Origin: Cellulomonas sp. KRMCY2
GTDB lineage: Bacteria; Actinomycetota; Actinomycetes; Actinomycetales; Cellulomonadaceae
NCBI RefSeq assembly: GCF_000526515.1
Contig: NZ_JAGF01000001.1
Location: 2,356,001-2,420,000 of the forward strand
DNA: 64,000 nucleotides
Direction of reading: 5' to 3'
Shown piece by piece: positions 17,702 to 25,753 of the stretch. The notes under the pieces are model-generated. The model made no database searches. It was not told the DNA's origin and worked only from the letters and a program-made list of their open reading frames with translations. Every line of letters starts with the position of its first letter. Position 1 is the stretch's first letter. A program made the position numbers and the translations under genes.

Positions 17702-18461
17702 TTCACCGATCTACGAGGCGCGTGGCATCGACCGCGCCTACGGTTCCGTGCTCGCCCTGCAAGGCGCGAACTTCGACGTCTACCCCGGGGAGGTCTCCGC
17801 GCTCATCGGAGACAACGGCGCCGGGAAGTCGACCCTGGTGCGGATCCTCTCCGGCGCCGAGCCAGCCGACAACGGGAGCGTCCTGTTCGAGGGCAAGGAG
17901 ATCACTCTTTCCAGCCCCACCGATGCCCGCAACCGCGGCATCGAGACGGTCTTCCAGGATCTGGCGCTCGCCAACCACTTGGACCCGATCCAGAACATGT
18001 ACCTCGGGCGGGAGGTGATGAAGCCGGGTCTGCTCGGGCTGCTCGGGTTCATGGAGCGCACCCAGATGCGCAACGCCGGCCGCGACGCGTTCGCCAATCT
18101 CGGTGCGACGGTCACGAACTATTCGGGTCCGGTCGGGGGGATGTCCGGCGGGCAGCGTCAGGCTATCGCGGTGGCGCGGGCGGCAACCTGGGCGAGCAAG
18201 GTCATCTTCTTGGACGAACCGACCGCTGCGCTCGGGGTGGTCCAGACCAAGGGCGTGCTCGACCTCATCCGTCGCATCCGCGACAAGGGCATCGGTGTCG
18301 TGCTCATCAGCCACTCGATGCCGCACGTCCTGGAGGTCGCTGACCGCGTCCACGTGCTCCGCCACGGTCGCCGGGTGGCCACGTACGAGGGCGGCACCAC
18401 CAATGTCGAAGAGCTGGTCGGGGCGATGACCGGCGCCCTCGACGGGAGGGAAGCGGCATGA
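17685..18461 (+). CDS. Sugar ABC transporter ATPase (single-domain, FrcA-like)
   Basis: 258 residues, one nucleotide-binding domain. Walker A is GDNGAGKST (about residues 44-52), the signature is MSGGQRQAIAVARA (about 148), Walker B is KVIFLDEPTAALG, and the switch His is in LISHS. Ribose-type CUT2 importers use a tandem ATPase of about 500 residues; this one is half that length, like FrcA of the fructose system, so it should act as a homodimer on the permease. A strong AAGGAGGAGG site precedes the ATG at 17685, inside the end of the LacI gene. The stop overlaps the permease start (ATGA). Confidence 0.9.
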   Translation: MATTGSSPIYEARGIDRAYGSVLALQGANFDVYPGEVSALIGDNGAGKSTLVRILSGAEPADNGSVLFEGKEITLSSPTDARNRGIETVFQDLALANHLDPIQNMYLGREVMKPGLLGLLGFMERTQMRNAGRDAFANLGATVTNYSGPVGGMSGGQRQAIAVARAATWASKVIFLDEPTAALGVVQTKGVLDLIRRIRDKGIGVVLISHSMPHVLEVADRVHVLRHGRRVATYEGGTTNVEELVGAMTGALDGREAA

Positions 18462-19552
18462 GCGTCATGGCAGACGACAAGACACAGCTCGCGCAGGAAC
18501 CAGCCGTCGCGCATCCAGGCCTGGCCGCGCGACTGAGGCAGGGCGTGCGTGCACAGGCGCTCCAGATCGTCCTCGTCTGGCTGGCGATCGTGACCCTCTT
18601 CAGCTTCCTGAGCCCGAACGCCTTCTTCGACCCGGCCAACTTTCGGAACATCGCGATCAGCGTGTCGATCCTTGCTGTGCTCGGCGTCGGCACGACGTTC
18701 ATCATCATCACCGGCGGAATCGACTTGTCGATGGGCTCGGTCCTGGTCTTCAGCGGGGTCGTGTCGTCGATGACGATGGAGCGGGTCGGCGGCGGCGAAG
18801 GCTGGGGTTCCGCGTTCGTCGGGATCGTTGTGGCTTTGGCAGCGGGCCTGGCGTGGGGACTGCTCAACGGGTTCCTGGTCGCCAAGGCGAAGGTCCCGGC
18901 GATGATCGTCACCCTGGGAACGTTCGGGGCCGCTCTCGGCCTCGCCCAGGTGATCACCGGCGGTATCGACCGCCGAGCCGTACCCGCCGTGCTCGTCGAC
19001 ACCATCGGGTTCGGGCGGGTTCTCGGGGTCCCCAGCCTCGTCATCGTCGCGGTCGTCGTCGTCACGAGCGGGATCATCGTGCTCAACCGGACCCGCTTCG
19101 GCCTCCTGACCTGCGGCGTCGGCTCGAACGCCGAGGCATGCCGACGGGTCGGCATCAACGTCGATCGACAGATCGTCCTGGTCTACGGCCTGGCCGGGCT
19201 GCTCGCGGGGCTCGCCGGGCTGCTGAACCTGGCGTTCTTCCGGTCGACGACGATCGCCGGGAACAGCCTGACCAACCTCGACGTCATCGCAGGCGTCGTC
19301 ATCGGGGGCACGAGCCTCTTCGGGGGCGTGGGGACCGTCTTCGGGACGGTGATCGGCTTGCTCATCCCGGCCACCCTGCGCAACGGCTTCGTGATCCTCG
19401 GCGTGCAGCCGTACTGGCAGCAGGTCGTGGTCGGTGCCTTCCTCATCACGGCTGTCTACGCCGACCAGCTGCGTCGGACCGCAAACCTGCGAGGTCACCA
19501 GAAGTCCTCGCTCGTGTCTCGCCTGCTCCACCCCAACCGAAAGGACAAGTAG
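18458..19552 (+). CDS. Sugar ABC transporter permease (CUT2)
   Basis: This 364-residue inner membrane protein of the BPD_transp_2 (ribose/xylose/fructose) family has about nine to ten helices. The family signature TTFIIITGGIDLSMGSVLVF lies at residues 73-95 and GGTSLFGGVGTVFGTVIG in the C-terminal third. The 40-residue hydrophilic N-terminus is normal. It starts by a 4-base overlap with the ATPase stop and ends directly before the binding-protein gene, so the three import components are co-transcribed. It forms the channel as a homodimer. Confidence 0.9.
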   Translation: MSVMADDKTQLAQEPAVAHPGLAARLRQGVRAQALQIVLVWLAIVTLFSFLSPNAFFDPANFRNIAISVSILAVLGVGTTFIIITGGIDLSMGSVLVFSGVVSSMTMERVGGGEGWGSAFVGIVVALAAGLAWGLLNGFLVAKAKVPAMIVTLGTFGAALGLAQVITGGIDRRAVPAVLVDTIGFGRVLGVPSLVIVAVVVVTSGIIVLNRTRFGLLTCGVGSNAEACRRVGINVDRQIVLVYGLAGLLAGLAGLLNLAFFRSTTIAGNSLTNLDVIAGVVIGGTSLFGGVGTVFGTVIGLLIPATLRNGFVILGVQPYWQQVVVGAFLITAVYADQLRRTANLRGHQKSSLVSRLLHPNRKDK

Positions 19553-20572
19553 ATGCGTCACCACAAGTTCGTCACGATCAGTGCGGCCTTCGCCATGGCA
19601 CTGAGCCTTGCCGCCTGCTCGAGCGCCACGCCCGACGAGCCCGGTACCGACGAGCCCGGTACCGACGAGGCGACGTCTGCGCCGGAGGAGGAAGAGACCA
19701 TCGACCTCGCCTTCATCCAGGGCGTGATCGGCGACAACTTCTACATCTCCATGGAGTGCGGTGTCCTTGCCGCCGCCGAGGAGATGGGCGGCATCGAGGT
19801 CAGCGTCCAGGGTCCCCAGAAGTGGGACGCGGCTCTCCAGCAGCCGATCGTCGCCTCCGTGCTCGCCACCGAGCCCGACGCCATCCTCATCGCGCCGAAC
19901 GACGTCAGCGCGCTGCAGCGTCCCCTCGAGGAGGCGGCGGGCGCGAGCGAGGTCGTCCTCGTGGACACCACCGTCGAGGACCCGTCCTTCGCGGTCAGCG
20001 AGATCTCTTCGGACAACGTCGGTGGCGGCGCAGCTGCCTTCGCGGCGATCCAGGAGCTCGTGCCGGACGGTGGAAAGGTGCTGGTCATCGACAACCAGCC
20101 CGGCATCTCGACGTCTGACGCTCGCGTCCAGGGCTTCGAGGGGGCGGTCGCGGAGGACTCGAGCTTCGAGTACGTCGGGGTGCAGTACGCGCAGAACCAG
20201 CCTGCCCGTGCTGCGGACATCGTGACCTCGACGTTGCAGCGGTTCCCGGACCTCAAGGCGATCTTCGCGACGAACCTGTTCAGCGCCGAGGGCGCTGCGA
20301 CGGGCATCGCCCAGGCGGGGATGGAAGGCAAGGTCCAGGTCGTGGGCTTTGACGCTGGCCCTGCCCAGGTCGACGCGCTCCGCGCCGGGACCGTCCAGGC
20401 GATCATCGCCCAGCAGCCGTACGACATCGGCTACCAGGGCGTGCAGCAGGCCGTGGCCGCCCTGCGCGGCGAGGCGACCGAGTCGAAGATCCAGACCGGC
20501 TTCACCATCATCACGCTCGCCAACCTCGACTCCGAGGAGGGCCAGGCGGCCCTCTACGCGTCCGGGTGCTGA
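19553..20572 (+). CDS. Sugar-binding lipoprotein of CUT2 importer
   Basis: 339 residues. The signal peptide ends in a lipobox (SLAAC, Cys22), followed by an acidic linker with repeated EPGTDEPGTDE. The mature part is a type I periplasmic-binding fold: LAFIQGVIGDNFYISMECGV, ILIAPNDVSALQRPL, EVVLVDTTV, VQVVGFDAGP, AIIAQQPYDIGYQGVQ. That last segment is typical of ribose/fructose/polyol-binding proteins. It is anchored outside the membrane and delivers substrate to the permease. AAGGA precedes the ATG. A strong hairpin follows the gene, as is common for highly expressed binding proteins. Confidence 0.9.
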   Translation: MRHHKFVTISAAFAMALSLAACSSATPDEPGTDEPGTDEATSAPEEEETIDLAFIQGVIGDNFYISMECGVLAAAEEMGGIEVSVQGPQKWDAALQQPIVASVLATEPDAILIAPNDVSALQRPLEEAAGASEVVLVDTTVEDPSFAVSEISSDNVGGGAAAFAAIQELVPDGGKVLVIDNQPGISTSDARVQGFEGAVAEDSSFEYVGVQYAQNQPARAADIVTSTLQRFPDLKAIFATNLFSAEGAATGIAQAGMEGKVQVVGFDAGPAQVDALRAGTVQAIIAQQPYDIGYQGVQQAVAALRGEATESKIQTGFTIITLANLDSEEGQAALYASGC

Positions 20573-20588
20573 CGCTCTGACGTGCCAG

Positions 20589-20631
20589 CGGTGGGTACCG
20601 CCCGAGGTGGAGCCTCGGGCGGTACCCACCG
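20589..20631 (+). terminator. Strong hairpin after the binding-protein gene
   Basis: A 19-bp perfect stem (ggtgggtaccgcccgagg and its complement) closes a 5-base loop, 17 bases after the binding-protein stop. No T-run follows. It probably stabilises the upstream mRNA and attenuates read-through into the kinase gene rather than ending all transcripts. Confidence 0.7.
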
Positions 20632-20695
20632 GCATGGACACCAGTCAGGCATCTCGCACCTTCGGTGCACCCAGCACACCTTGAAGGAGACATTC

Positions 20696-22063
20696 GTGGC
20701 CGACCTGGTTGCGGGGCTCGACCTCGGCAGTACCGGCATCAAGATCCTCATCGCCGATCGGCAGGGGCAGGAGGTCCTTCTCCGACAGGTGAGCACGCCG
20801 TGGCGGGATTGCCCGCACGGCGCCACGGAGCTCGACGCCGACGACCTGCTCGCCAGCGTGCGGGCGCTGCTCGCCGACGTCGCGGACGGCCTGGCCGAGG
20901 TCACGGGAGATGCGGGCGCCAGGATCTCCGCTCTGGCGGTGTCCGGCATGGGAGAGACCGGCTTCCTGCTGGGCAGCGGCCTGGAGGTCGTCTCACCGGG
21001 GATCGCCTGGTTCGACCCTCGCGGCGCGGATCAGGTGCGCAACCTGCCCGCGGCGCTGCGCGAGCAGTTCGCCGGCCGGACCGGCCTGCCGTTGGGCGCC
21101 CAGGTGACGGTCGCCAAGCTGCTCCTGCTGCGCGACGAGGGACTGACGCTCGCCGGCACCCGCTGGGCCAACCTTCCGGAGTTCGTCGCCGCGTCCCTCG
21201 GGGCCCGCCTCGTCGGTGACGTCTCGCTCGTCTCCCGGACCGGCCTGCTCGACCAAGACACGGGCCGACCATGGCCCGAGATGCTCGCGTACCTGGGCGT
21301 CGATGCGACCTTCCTTCCTCCGCTCGTCCCGTCCGGAGCCGACCTGGGCGCTGCGTCGGGTGTCCTCGTGCCAGCCGCGCTCCAGGGCGCGCGCCTCACC
21401 GTCGCCGGGCACGACCACCTGGTCTCGGCCGTCAGCGGCGGGCTCACCGAGAGCGACCGCTACCACGTCTCGATGGGCACGGCCGAGGTCCTGCTGCGCG
21501 TCGTGGACTCACCGCTCGATTACGACGCGCGCAGCCGCCTCGGCGCCGCCCTCATCAACTGCGTGCACCACGTGGTCCCGGGGAAGCACGTGCTTGTCGC
21601 GGGCGTCAAGACCGGACTGCTCATGCGCCGGGCGCTCCAGCTCGTCGGTATCACGGACGCCGCCGGGCGGGATGCGCTCGACGCCGCCGTCCTGGCGCTG
21701 GACCGGAGCCCTGGCCTAGTCGAGGGCGCCGTTGAGGTCCACGGAGCGCGCAACGACGACGGCATGCTGTCGCTGACCATCCGGGCTGATGGCGTCACGC
21801 CGGCGGAGGTCTTCCGTGCCGTGCTCCGGCACGGCAACGAGGAGATCAGCCGACTCATCGAGGTCATGGACCACGAGGTACGGCCCGCGCGGTCGACCCT
21901 CCTCACCGGTGGCTGGGTGGGGATGCAGAGCGTCTGCGGGGCCCGAGCGGAGGTCCTGCCGGGCATGAACGTCTCGACGCGTAGCCAGGACACCGCGTTC
22001 GGTGCGGCGATGTTCGCCGCTCGCCTCGGTGCGACCGACCGCGCGTTGTCGGCGGAGCACTGA
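20696..22063 (+). CDS. FGGY-family carbohydrate kinase
   Basis: 455 residues of the xylulose/glycerol kinase superfamily. The N-terminal phosphate loop GLDLGSTGIKILIADRQG begins at residue 6. The sugar-site region SGMGETGFLLG, GIAWFDPRG, and the second-domain loops TVAGHDHLVSAVSGG and LLTGGWVGMQSVCGARAEVL follow. It phosphorylates a sugar or ketose with ATP in the cytoplasm. The start is the GTG at 20696, after a GAAGGAG site; the upstream open frame covers only the hairpin. It follows the transporter and precedes the aldolase, so its product should feed the aldolase, perhaps a ketohexose phosphate. Confidence 0.88.
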   Translation: MADLVAGLDLGSTGIKILIADRQGQEVLLRQVSTPWRDCPHGATELDADDLLASVRALLADVADGLAEVTGDAGARISALAVSGMGETGFLLGSGLEVVSPGIAWFDPRGADQVRNLPAALREQFAGRTGLPLGAQVTVAKLLLLRDEGLTLAGTRWANLPEFVAASLGARLVGDVSLVSRTGLLDQDTGRPWPEMLAYLGVDATFLPPLVPSGADLGAASGVLVPAALQGARLTVAGHDHLVSAVSGGLTESDRYHVSMGTAEVLLRVVDSPLDYDARSRLGAALINCVHHVVPGKHVLVAGVKTGLLMRRALQLVGITDAAGRDALDAAVLALDRSPGLVEGAVEVHGARNDDGMLSLTIRADGVTPAEVFRAVLRHGNEEISRLIEVMDHEVRPARSTLLTGGWVGMQSVCGARAEVLPGMNVSTRSQDTAFGAAMFAARLGATDRALSAEH

Positions 22064-22124
22064 CACAGCCCCCGGCCCGGGCACCGCGTTCGGGCCACCA
22101 CCACCGATCACGACTGGAGCATCC

Positions 22125-23012
22125 ATGAACCCCCTGACCACCCCCGAGCACCGAGGGTTCGGCGCCATCTGCACCGACGCCGGCCACCTGCTCATCGTCG
22201 CTGCCGACCAGCGCAACGGCATGAAGGCCGTGATGAATCACCCGGACGGCGCCGGGGCCATCACGCACGACGAGCTCCTCGCGGCCAAGGCCGACCTGGT
22301 GCGCCACCTCGGCAACCACGCCCCCGCGATCCTCCTCGACCCGGAGATCGCCCTCCCGCAGGTCGTGGACAACGGCACTCTGGCACGCGGCACGGCACTC
22401 GTGGTCGGCATGGACGCCTCGGGTTTCGAGACGGTCGACGGCCTGCGGTACACGCGGATCGTGCCCGGCACCACCGCGAAGAAGGTGCGTGACCTCGGTG
22501 GCGACGCCGCCAAGATGCTCTGGTACGTCCGCGCCGACAAGCAGGGCCCGGACTCGCGGGTGGCCGACGAGATGCGTGAGTTCGTCAGCGCCTGCACGGC
22601 CGAGGGCCTGCTGCTCATCGTCGAGATCCTCACCTACCGTCTCGAGGACGAGTCCGCGGAGGAGTACGCGGAGCGCTTCCCCGGGCTGATCATCGACGCC
22701 GCTGCCCTTGCCGTGGCCTGCGGTGCGAAGGTCCTCAAGCTGCCGTACCCGGGCAGCGCGCAGGCGTGCGCGGCCGTGACGGCTGCCGCGGACGGGGTGC
22801 CGTGGGCGGTCCTGTCCGCCGGCGTCGACCACGCGACCTTCATCGAGCAGGTCACCACGGCCGTGGCCAACGGTGCGGCCGGCGCGATGGCCGGCCGTTC
22901 GCTGTGGAAGGACAGCCTGGCGATGACGACGCAGGAGCGGGAGGCGCTGCTCACCGAGCGGGCTCAGCCCCGACTGCGCGAGCTCGCCGCGGCGGTCGAC
23001 GGCCCGCGCTGA
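22125..23012 (+). CDS. LacD-type class I aldolase (tagatose-bisphosphate aldolase-like)
   Basis: 295 residues. The TIM-barrel landmarks of the LacD/sulfofructose-phosphate aldolase family are visible: LLIVAADQRNGMK, ILLDPEIALPQ, WYVRADKQG, LLIVEILTYRLEDE, KVLKLPYPGS, WAVLSAGVDHATF and AGRSLWKDSL. A lysine at residue 205 lies in the LKLPYP strand, the place of the Schiff-base lysine in LacD as I recall it. It should cleave a ketohexose (bis)phosphate to triose phosphates. The ATG at 22125 has GGAG 8 bases upstream. It ends convergently 23 bases from the second LacI gene. Confidence 0.85.
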   Translation: MNPLTTPEHRGFGAICTDAGHLLIVAADQRNGMKAVMNHPDGAGAITHDELLAAKADLVRHLGNHAPAILLDPEIALPQVVDNGTLARGTALVVGMDASGFETVDGLRYTRIVPGTTAKKVRDLGGDAAKMLWYVRADKQGPDSRVADEMREFVSACTAEGLLLIVEILTYRLEDESAEEYAERFPGLIIDAAALAVACGAKVLKLPYPGSAQACAAVTAAADGVPWAVLSAGVDHATFIEQVTTAVANGAAGAMAGRSLWKDSLAMTTQEREALLTERAQPRLRELAAAVDGPR

Positions 23013-23035
23013 GCGTCGCGGCCCCGGGACCACAC

Positions 23036-24028
23036 CTAGCGCGGCGGGCCCGGGAACCAGCACGACTCGCGCTCGACCAGGCTCACCGGAAGGCTCTGAC
23101 GGCGGCGGTGCCTGCGGCCCGGGTGCTCGAGACGATCGAGCACCCGGGCGGTGGCGAGCTCCCCGAGGCGCGAGGGGTTCTGGTCGAGCACGGTGACCGT
23201 CGGCGCGAGGGCGTCCGAGAGCGGGAAGTCCCCGAAAGACACCAGCGCCATGCCCAGCCCGGGCAGGAGCGGTGCGAGTGCGATGGTGCACCGCGCGTTC
23301 GAGCTGAACAGCGCGGTCGGTGGGTCCGGCATCGACGCGAGCCGAGTGACGGCCGCCGCCGCTCCGGCCCGGGTCGCGCCGTCCATCGCCACGAGCTCCG
23401 GCCGCCAGGGCAGGCCGGCGTCGCTCAGGGCGCGGCGGTAGCCGGCGAGCCGCAGAGCGGTCGTGGGCAGCCGCAGGGTGTCGCCCAGGAACGCGACCGC
23501 CGCATGCCCGTGACCGACGAGGTGAGCGGCACCGGCGTGCGCCCCGCCGTCGTCGTCCGACGTGAAAGAGTCGGCCGACACCCGGGCGGGGCGCCGGTCG
23601 ACGAACACCGTCGGGGTGGTCGCGAGCCACGGCCGCAGATAGGCCTGATCGTCCGAGACCGGGGCGAGAATCAGGCCGCTCAGGCGCCGACTGAGCAGCG
23701 CAGTGACCCTGGTCCGCTCCTCCTGCGGGTCCTCGCCGGTCCCGGCGACGATCGTGAGCATGCCGTGCTCCGCGGCGGTGCGATCGACCTGGCGCACGAT
23801 GGCCGCGAAGAACGGGTCCTCGATGTCCGGGACGACGACCCCGATGACGGGTGACCTGCCGTCCCGGAAGGTCGTCGCGAGGGTGTTGGGCAGGTATCCC
23901 AGCCGGCGGATCGCTGCCTCGACCCTCGCGCGGGTCTCAGGTGCGACGTGCGGGTCGTCGTTGTGGACGCGCGACACCGTCTTGACGGAGACCCCTGCCT
24001 CCGCGGCGACGTCCTGCATCCGGACCAC
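23036..24028 (-). CDS. Second LacI-family regulator
   Basis: 330 residues. The LacI headpiece is MQDVAAEAGVSVKTVSRVHN with hinge LATTFRDGRSPVIGVVVPDI. The effector domain has PFFAAIVRQVDRTAAEHG, LSGLILAPVSDDQAY, VFVDRRP and VGHGHAAVAFLGD. The headpiece differs from that of the regulator at 16622 in the recognition helix (VSVKTVSRV against VSTKTASRV), but the two are similar enough to bind related sites. It is transcribed away from the TGACA-rich promoter region at 24.9 kb, downstream of the SDR gene by 80 bases. The GTG at 24028 is used; an ATG three codons later is an alternative. Confidence 0.88.
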   Translation of the reverse strand: MVRMQDVAAEAGVSVKTVSRVHNDDPHVAPETRARVEAAIRRLGYLPNTLATTFRDGRSPVIGVVVPDIEDPFFAAIVRQVDRTAAEHGMLTIVAGTGEDPQEERTRVTALLSRRLSGLILAPVSDDQAYLRPWLATTPTVFVDRRPARVSADSFTSDDDGGAHAGAAHLVGHGHAAVAFLGDTLRLPTTALRLAGYRRALSDAGLPWRPELVAMDGATRAGAAAAVTRLASMPDPPTALFSSNARCTIALAPLLPGLGMALVSFGDFPLSDALAPTVTVLDQNPSRLGELATARVLDRLEHPGRRHRRRQSLPVSLVERESCWFPGPPR

Positions 24029-24108
24029 GGTCGACTCCTGTCACCTGAGACCAGCATCGTGCAGAGCATCCGGAACCGGCTCGCGACCTCGGCGGAGGCT
24101 GCCCCGGC

Positions 24109-24837
24109 TCAGCGGCAGGTGTACCCGCCGTCGATCGGCAGGTGCACCCCGGAGATCATCGACGACGCGTCGCTGAGCAAGAAGACAACGGGCCCGGCCA
24201 CGTCGTCCTGGGTCGCCCACCGGCCGAGCGGCATCTGCTCGAGGAAGGGCCCACCGATCTCGGGCCGGCCCCAGTAGAACTCGGACATCTCGGTCATGAC
24301 GACGGTCGGGTGCACGCTGTTGACCCGGATGCCGTAGGGGCCGAGCTCGAGCGCGCTGACGCGCGTGATCGAGTCCACGGCGGCCTTGGAGGCCGCGTAC
24401 GAGACGTGGTTGGGCAGGGCGACCAGCGAGGCCTGGCTGGAGACGTTGACGATCGCCCCACCCGCACCCAGCCGGATCAGCGTCCGCGCGGCGTACTTGG
24501 TGACCAGCAGCGTGCCACGGGCGTTGATGGCCATGACCCGGTCGAAGACCGAGATGTCGGTCTCCATCGGGGTGGCGATCTCCCCGCCGAACCCACCGCA
24601 GTTCACCACTCCCCACAGGTCGAGGTCCCCGAGGGCCGCGGCGACCTCGTCCTCCGACGTCAGGTCGAACGGCAGGGTGCGGCACCCCGTCTCTTTCGCG
24701 ATCGGCTCGAGGCCGTCCTGGGTCCGGCCGCTGGCCACGACGTCTGCGCCCGCGGCCACCAGGTGCCGGACTATCGCACCGCCGATCCCGCCGGCTGCGC
24801 CGGTCACCAGGATGGTCCGACCCTCGAATCCCGTCAT
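24109..24837 (-). CDS. SDR-family oxidoreductase (xylulose/carbonyl reductase-like)
   Basis: 242 residues, classical short-chain dehydrogenase. The nucleotide motif TGAAGGIGGAIV lies at residues 12-23, the structural NAG region appears as VVNCGGFGG, the catalytic Ser is in NVSSQASL, and the Tyr and Lys are in YAASKAAVD. The GRTQDGLEPIA segment after strand 2 suggests NADP(H). Closest in pattern to L-xylulose reductase or carbonyl reductase type enzymes acting on polyols and ketoses. The ATG at 24837 is preferred: the GAGGA site lies in the 7 codons that a GTG start at 24858 would add. It is divergent from the kinase gene across the operator region. Confidence 0.85.
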   Translation of the reverse strand: MTGFEGRTILVTGAAGGIGGAIVRHLVAAGADVVASGRTQDGLEPIAKETGCRTLPFDLTSEDEVAAALGDLDLWGVVNCGGFGGEIATPMETDISVFDRVMAINARGTLLVTKYAARTLIRLGAGGAIVNVSSQASLVALPNHVSYAASKAAVDSITRVSALELGPYGIRVNSVHPTVVMTEMSEFYWGRPEIGGPFLEQMPLGRWATQDDVAGPVVFLLSDASSMISGVHLPIDGGYTCR

Positions 24838-24931
24838 GGCTGGGTGTCCTCTCGTCACGGTGCTGCCGGCGAGCTCTGGCGCGTCGCCGTTGGTGCTGCC
24901 AGGTCAGATGGTGCCACAACGTGGGCGTCCA

Positions 24932-24984
24932 TGTCACCGATGTCATGCGGCCATCTTGACACCGGTGTCATTGGATCCTTAGCG
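24932..24984. promoter_or_regulatory. Divergent promoter region with LacI-type palindrome
   Basis: TGACACCGGTGTCA at 24957-24970 is a perfect 14-bp palindrome with the central CG of LacI-family operators. It overlaps a rightward TTGACA -35 (24956-24961) with TAGCGT 18 bases downstream. A second site at 24932-24945 reads TGACATCGGTGACA on the minus strand, the same 14-mer form as at 16.5 kb. It should control both the SDR-lacI unit and the kinase-dehydrogenase unit. Confidence 0.65.
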
Positions 24985-25048
24985 TGATCTCGAGCCGGGT
25001 GCCACATCGTGGGTGCGCCCCTGGCGCCAGGCCGAAGGAGGCGATCGG

Positions 25049-25732
25049 GTGCACCCCGAGCCAGACGATGCCGCGGCCGTGTCGCTCCGTGTCGGCGAGC
25101 TCGTGCGACGGGCCGAGTGGCTCGTCGACCAACGCCCGCGCACCATCTTGGGCATCGTCGGAGCGCCCGGCTCAGGCAAGTCGACGTTGTGCCAGGCTCT
25201 CAGCGCGGCCCTTGGGACGCGGGCCGTGATCGTCGGGATGGACGGGTTCCACCTCGCCGATCCGGTGCTCGAGGACCTCGGGCGTCGCGATCGAAAGGGA
25301 GCCCCCGACACGTTCGACGTCGCGGGCTATGTCGCCCTGCTGGACCGCCTGCGGGGCGCGCAGGACGACGTGGTCTACGCGCCCGAGTTCGACCGGTCCC
25401 TTGAGGCGGCGATCGCCGGCGCCGTGCCCGTCCCCGCCGCCGTCCAACTGGTGATCACGGAGGGCAACTACCTCCTGCACGCGGCCGACGGCTGGTCCTC
25501 GGTGCGGGCCAGGCTCGACGAGGTCTGGTTCCTGGACGTGCCCCCGGCGGAGCGGATCCGTCGCCTCGTCGCCCGCCGGCTCTCCTTCGGCGACCCGGAG
25601 CCCGCTGCGCGGGCATGGGTGCTCGGTGTGGACGAGGCGAATGCCGTCGTGGTCGAGGCCGGGCGTGACGCCGCCGACCTGGTCGTCCAGCTGCACACCG
25701 AACCCCCCGGGGGACCAACGGCCATCGCCTGA
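25049..25732 (+). CDS. P-loop kinase (FrcK / nucleoside-kinase-like)
   Basis: 227 residues. Walker A is GAPGSGKSTLCQAL, and the uridine-kinase/CoaA-like landmarks follow: VIVGMDGFHLADPVLEDLGR, RKGAPDTFDVAGYVALLDRL, VVYAPEFDR, LVITEGNYLL and a DEVWFLDVPPAERIRRLVARR lid. This is the family annotated as FrcK in fructose ABC transporter clusters and probably phosphorylates a sugar or sugar phosphate. The GTG at 25049 is chosen because AAGGAGG lies 8 bases upstream; a longer start at 25013 has none. The polyol dehydrogenase gene follows 21 bases after it. Confidence 0.85.
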   Translation: MHPEPDDAAAVSLRVGELVRRAEWLVDQRPRTILGIVGAPGSGKSTLCQALSAALGTRAVIVGMDGFHLADPVLEDLGRRDRKGAPDTFDVAGYVALLDRLRGAQDDVVYAPEFDRSLEAAIAGAVPVPAAVQLVITEGNYLLHAADGWSSVRARLDEVWFLDVPPAERIRRLVARRLSFGDPEPAARAWVLGVDEANAVVVEAGRDAADLVVQLHTEPPGGPTAIA

Positions 25733-25753
25733 TGGCCCGTCGAAGGAGACGTC

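Noticed and set aside
18158-20641. 827-codon minus-strand frame across the transporter genes
   Set aside because: Antisense to three well-supported genes (ATPase, permease, binding protein); composition is low-complexity Arg/Asp/Gly.
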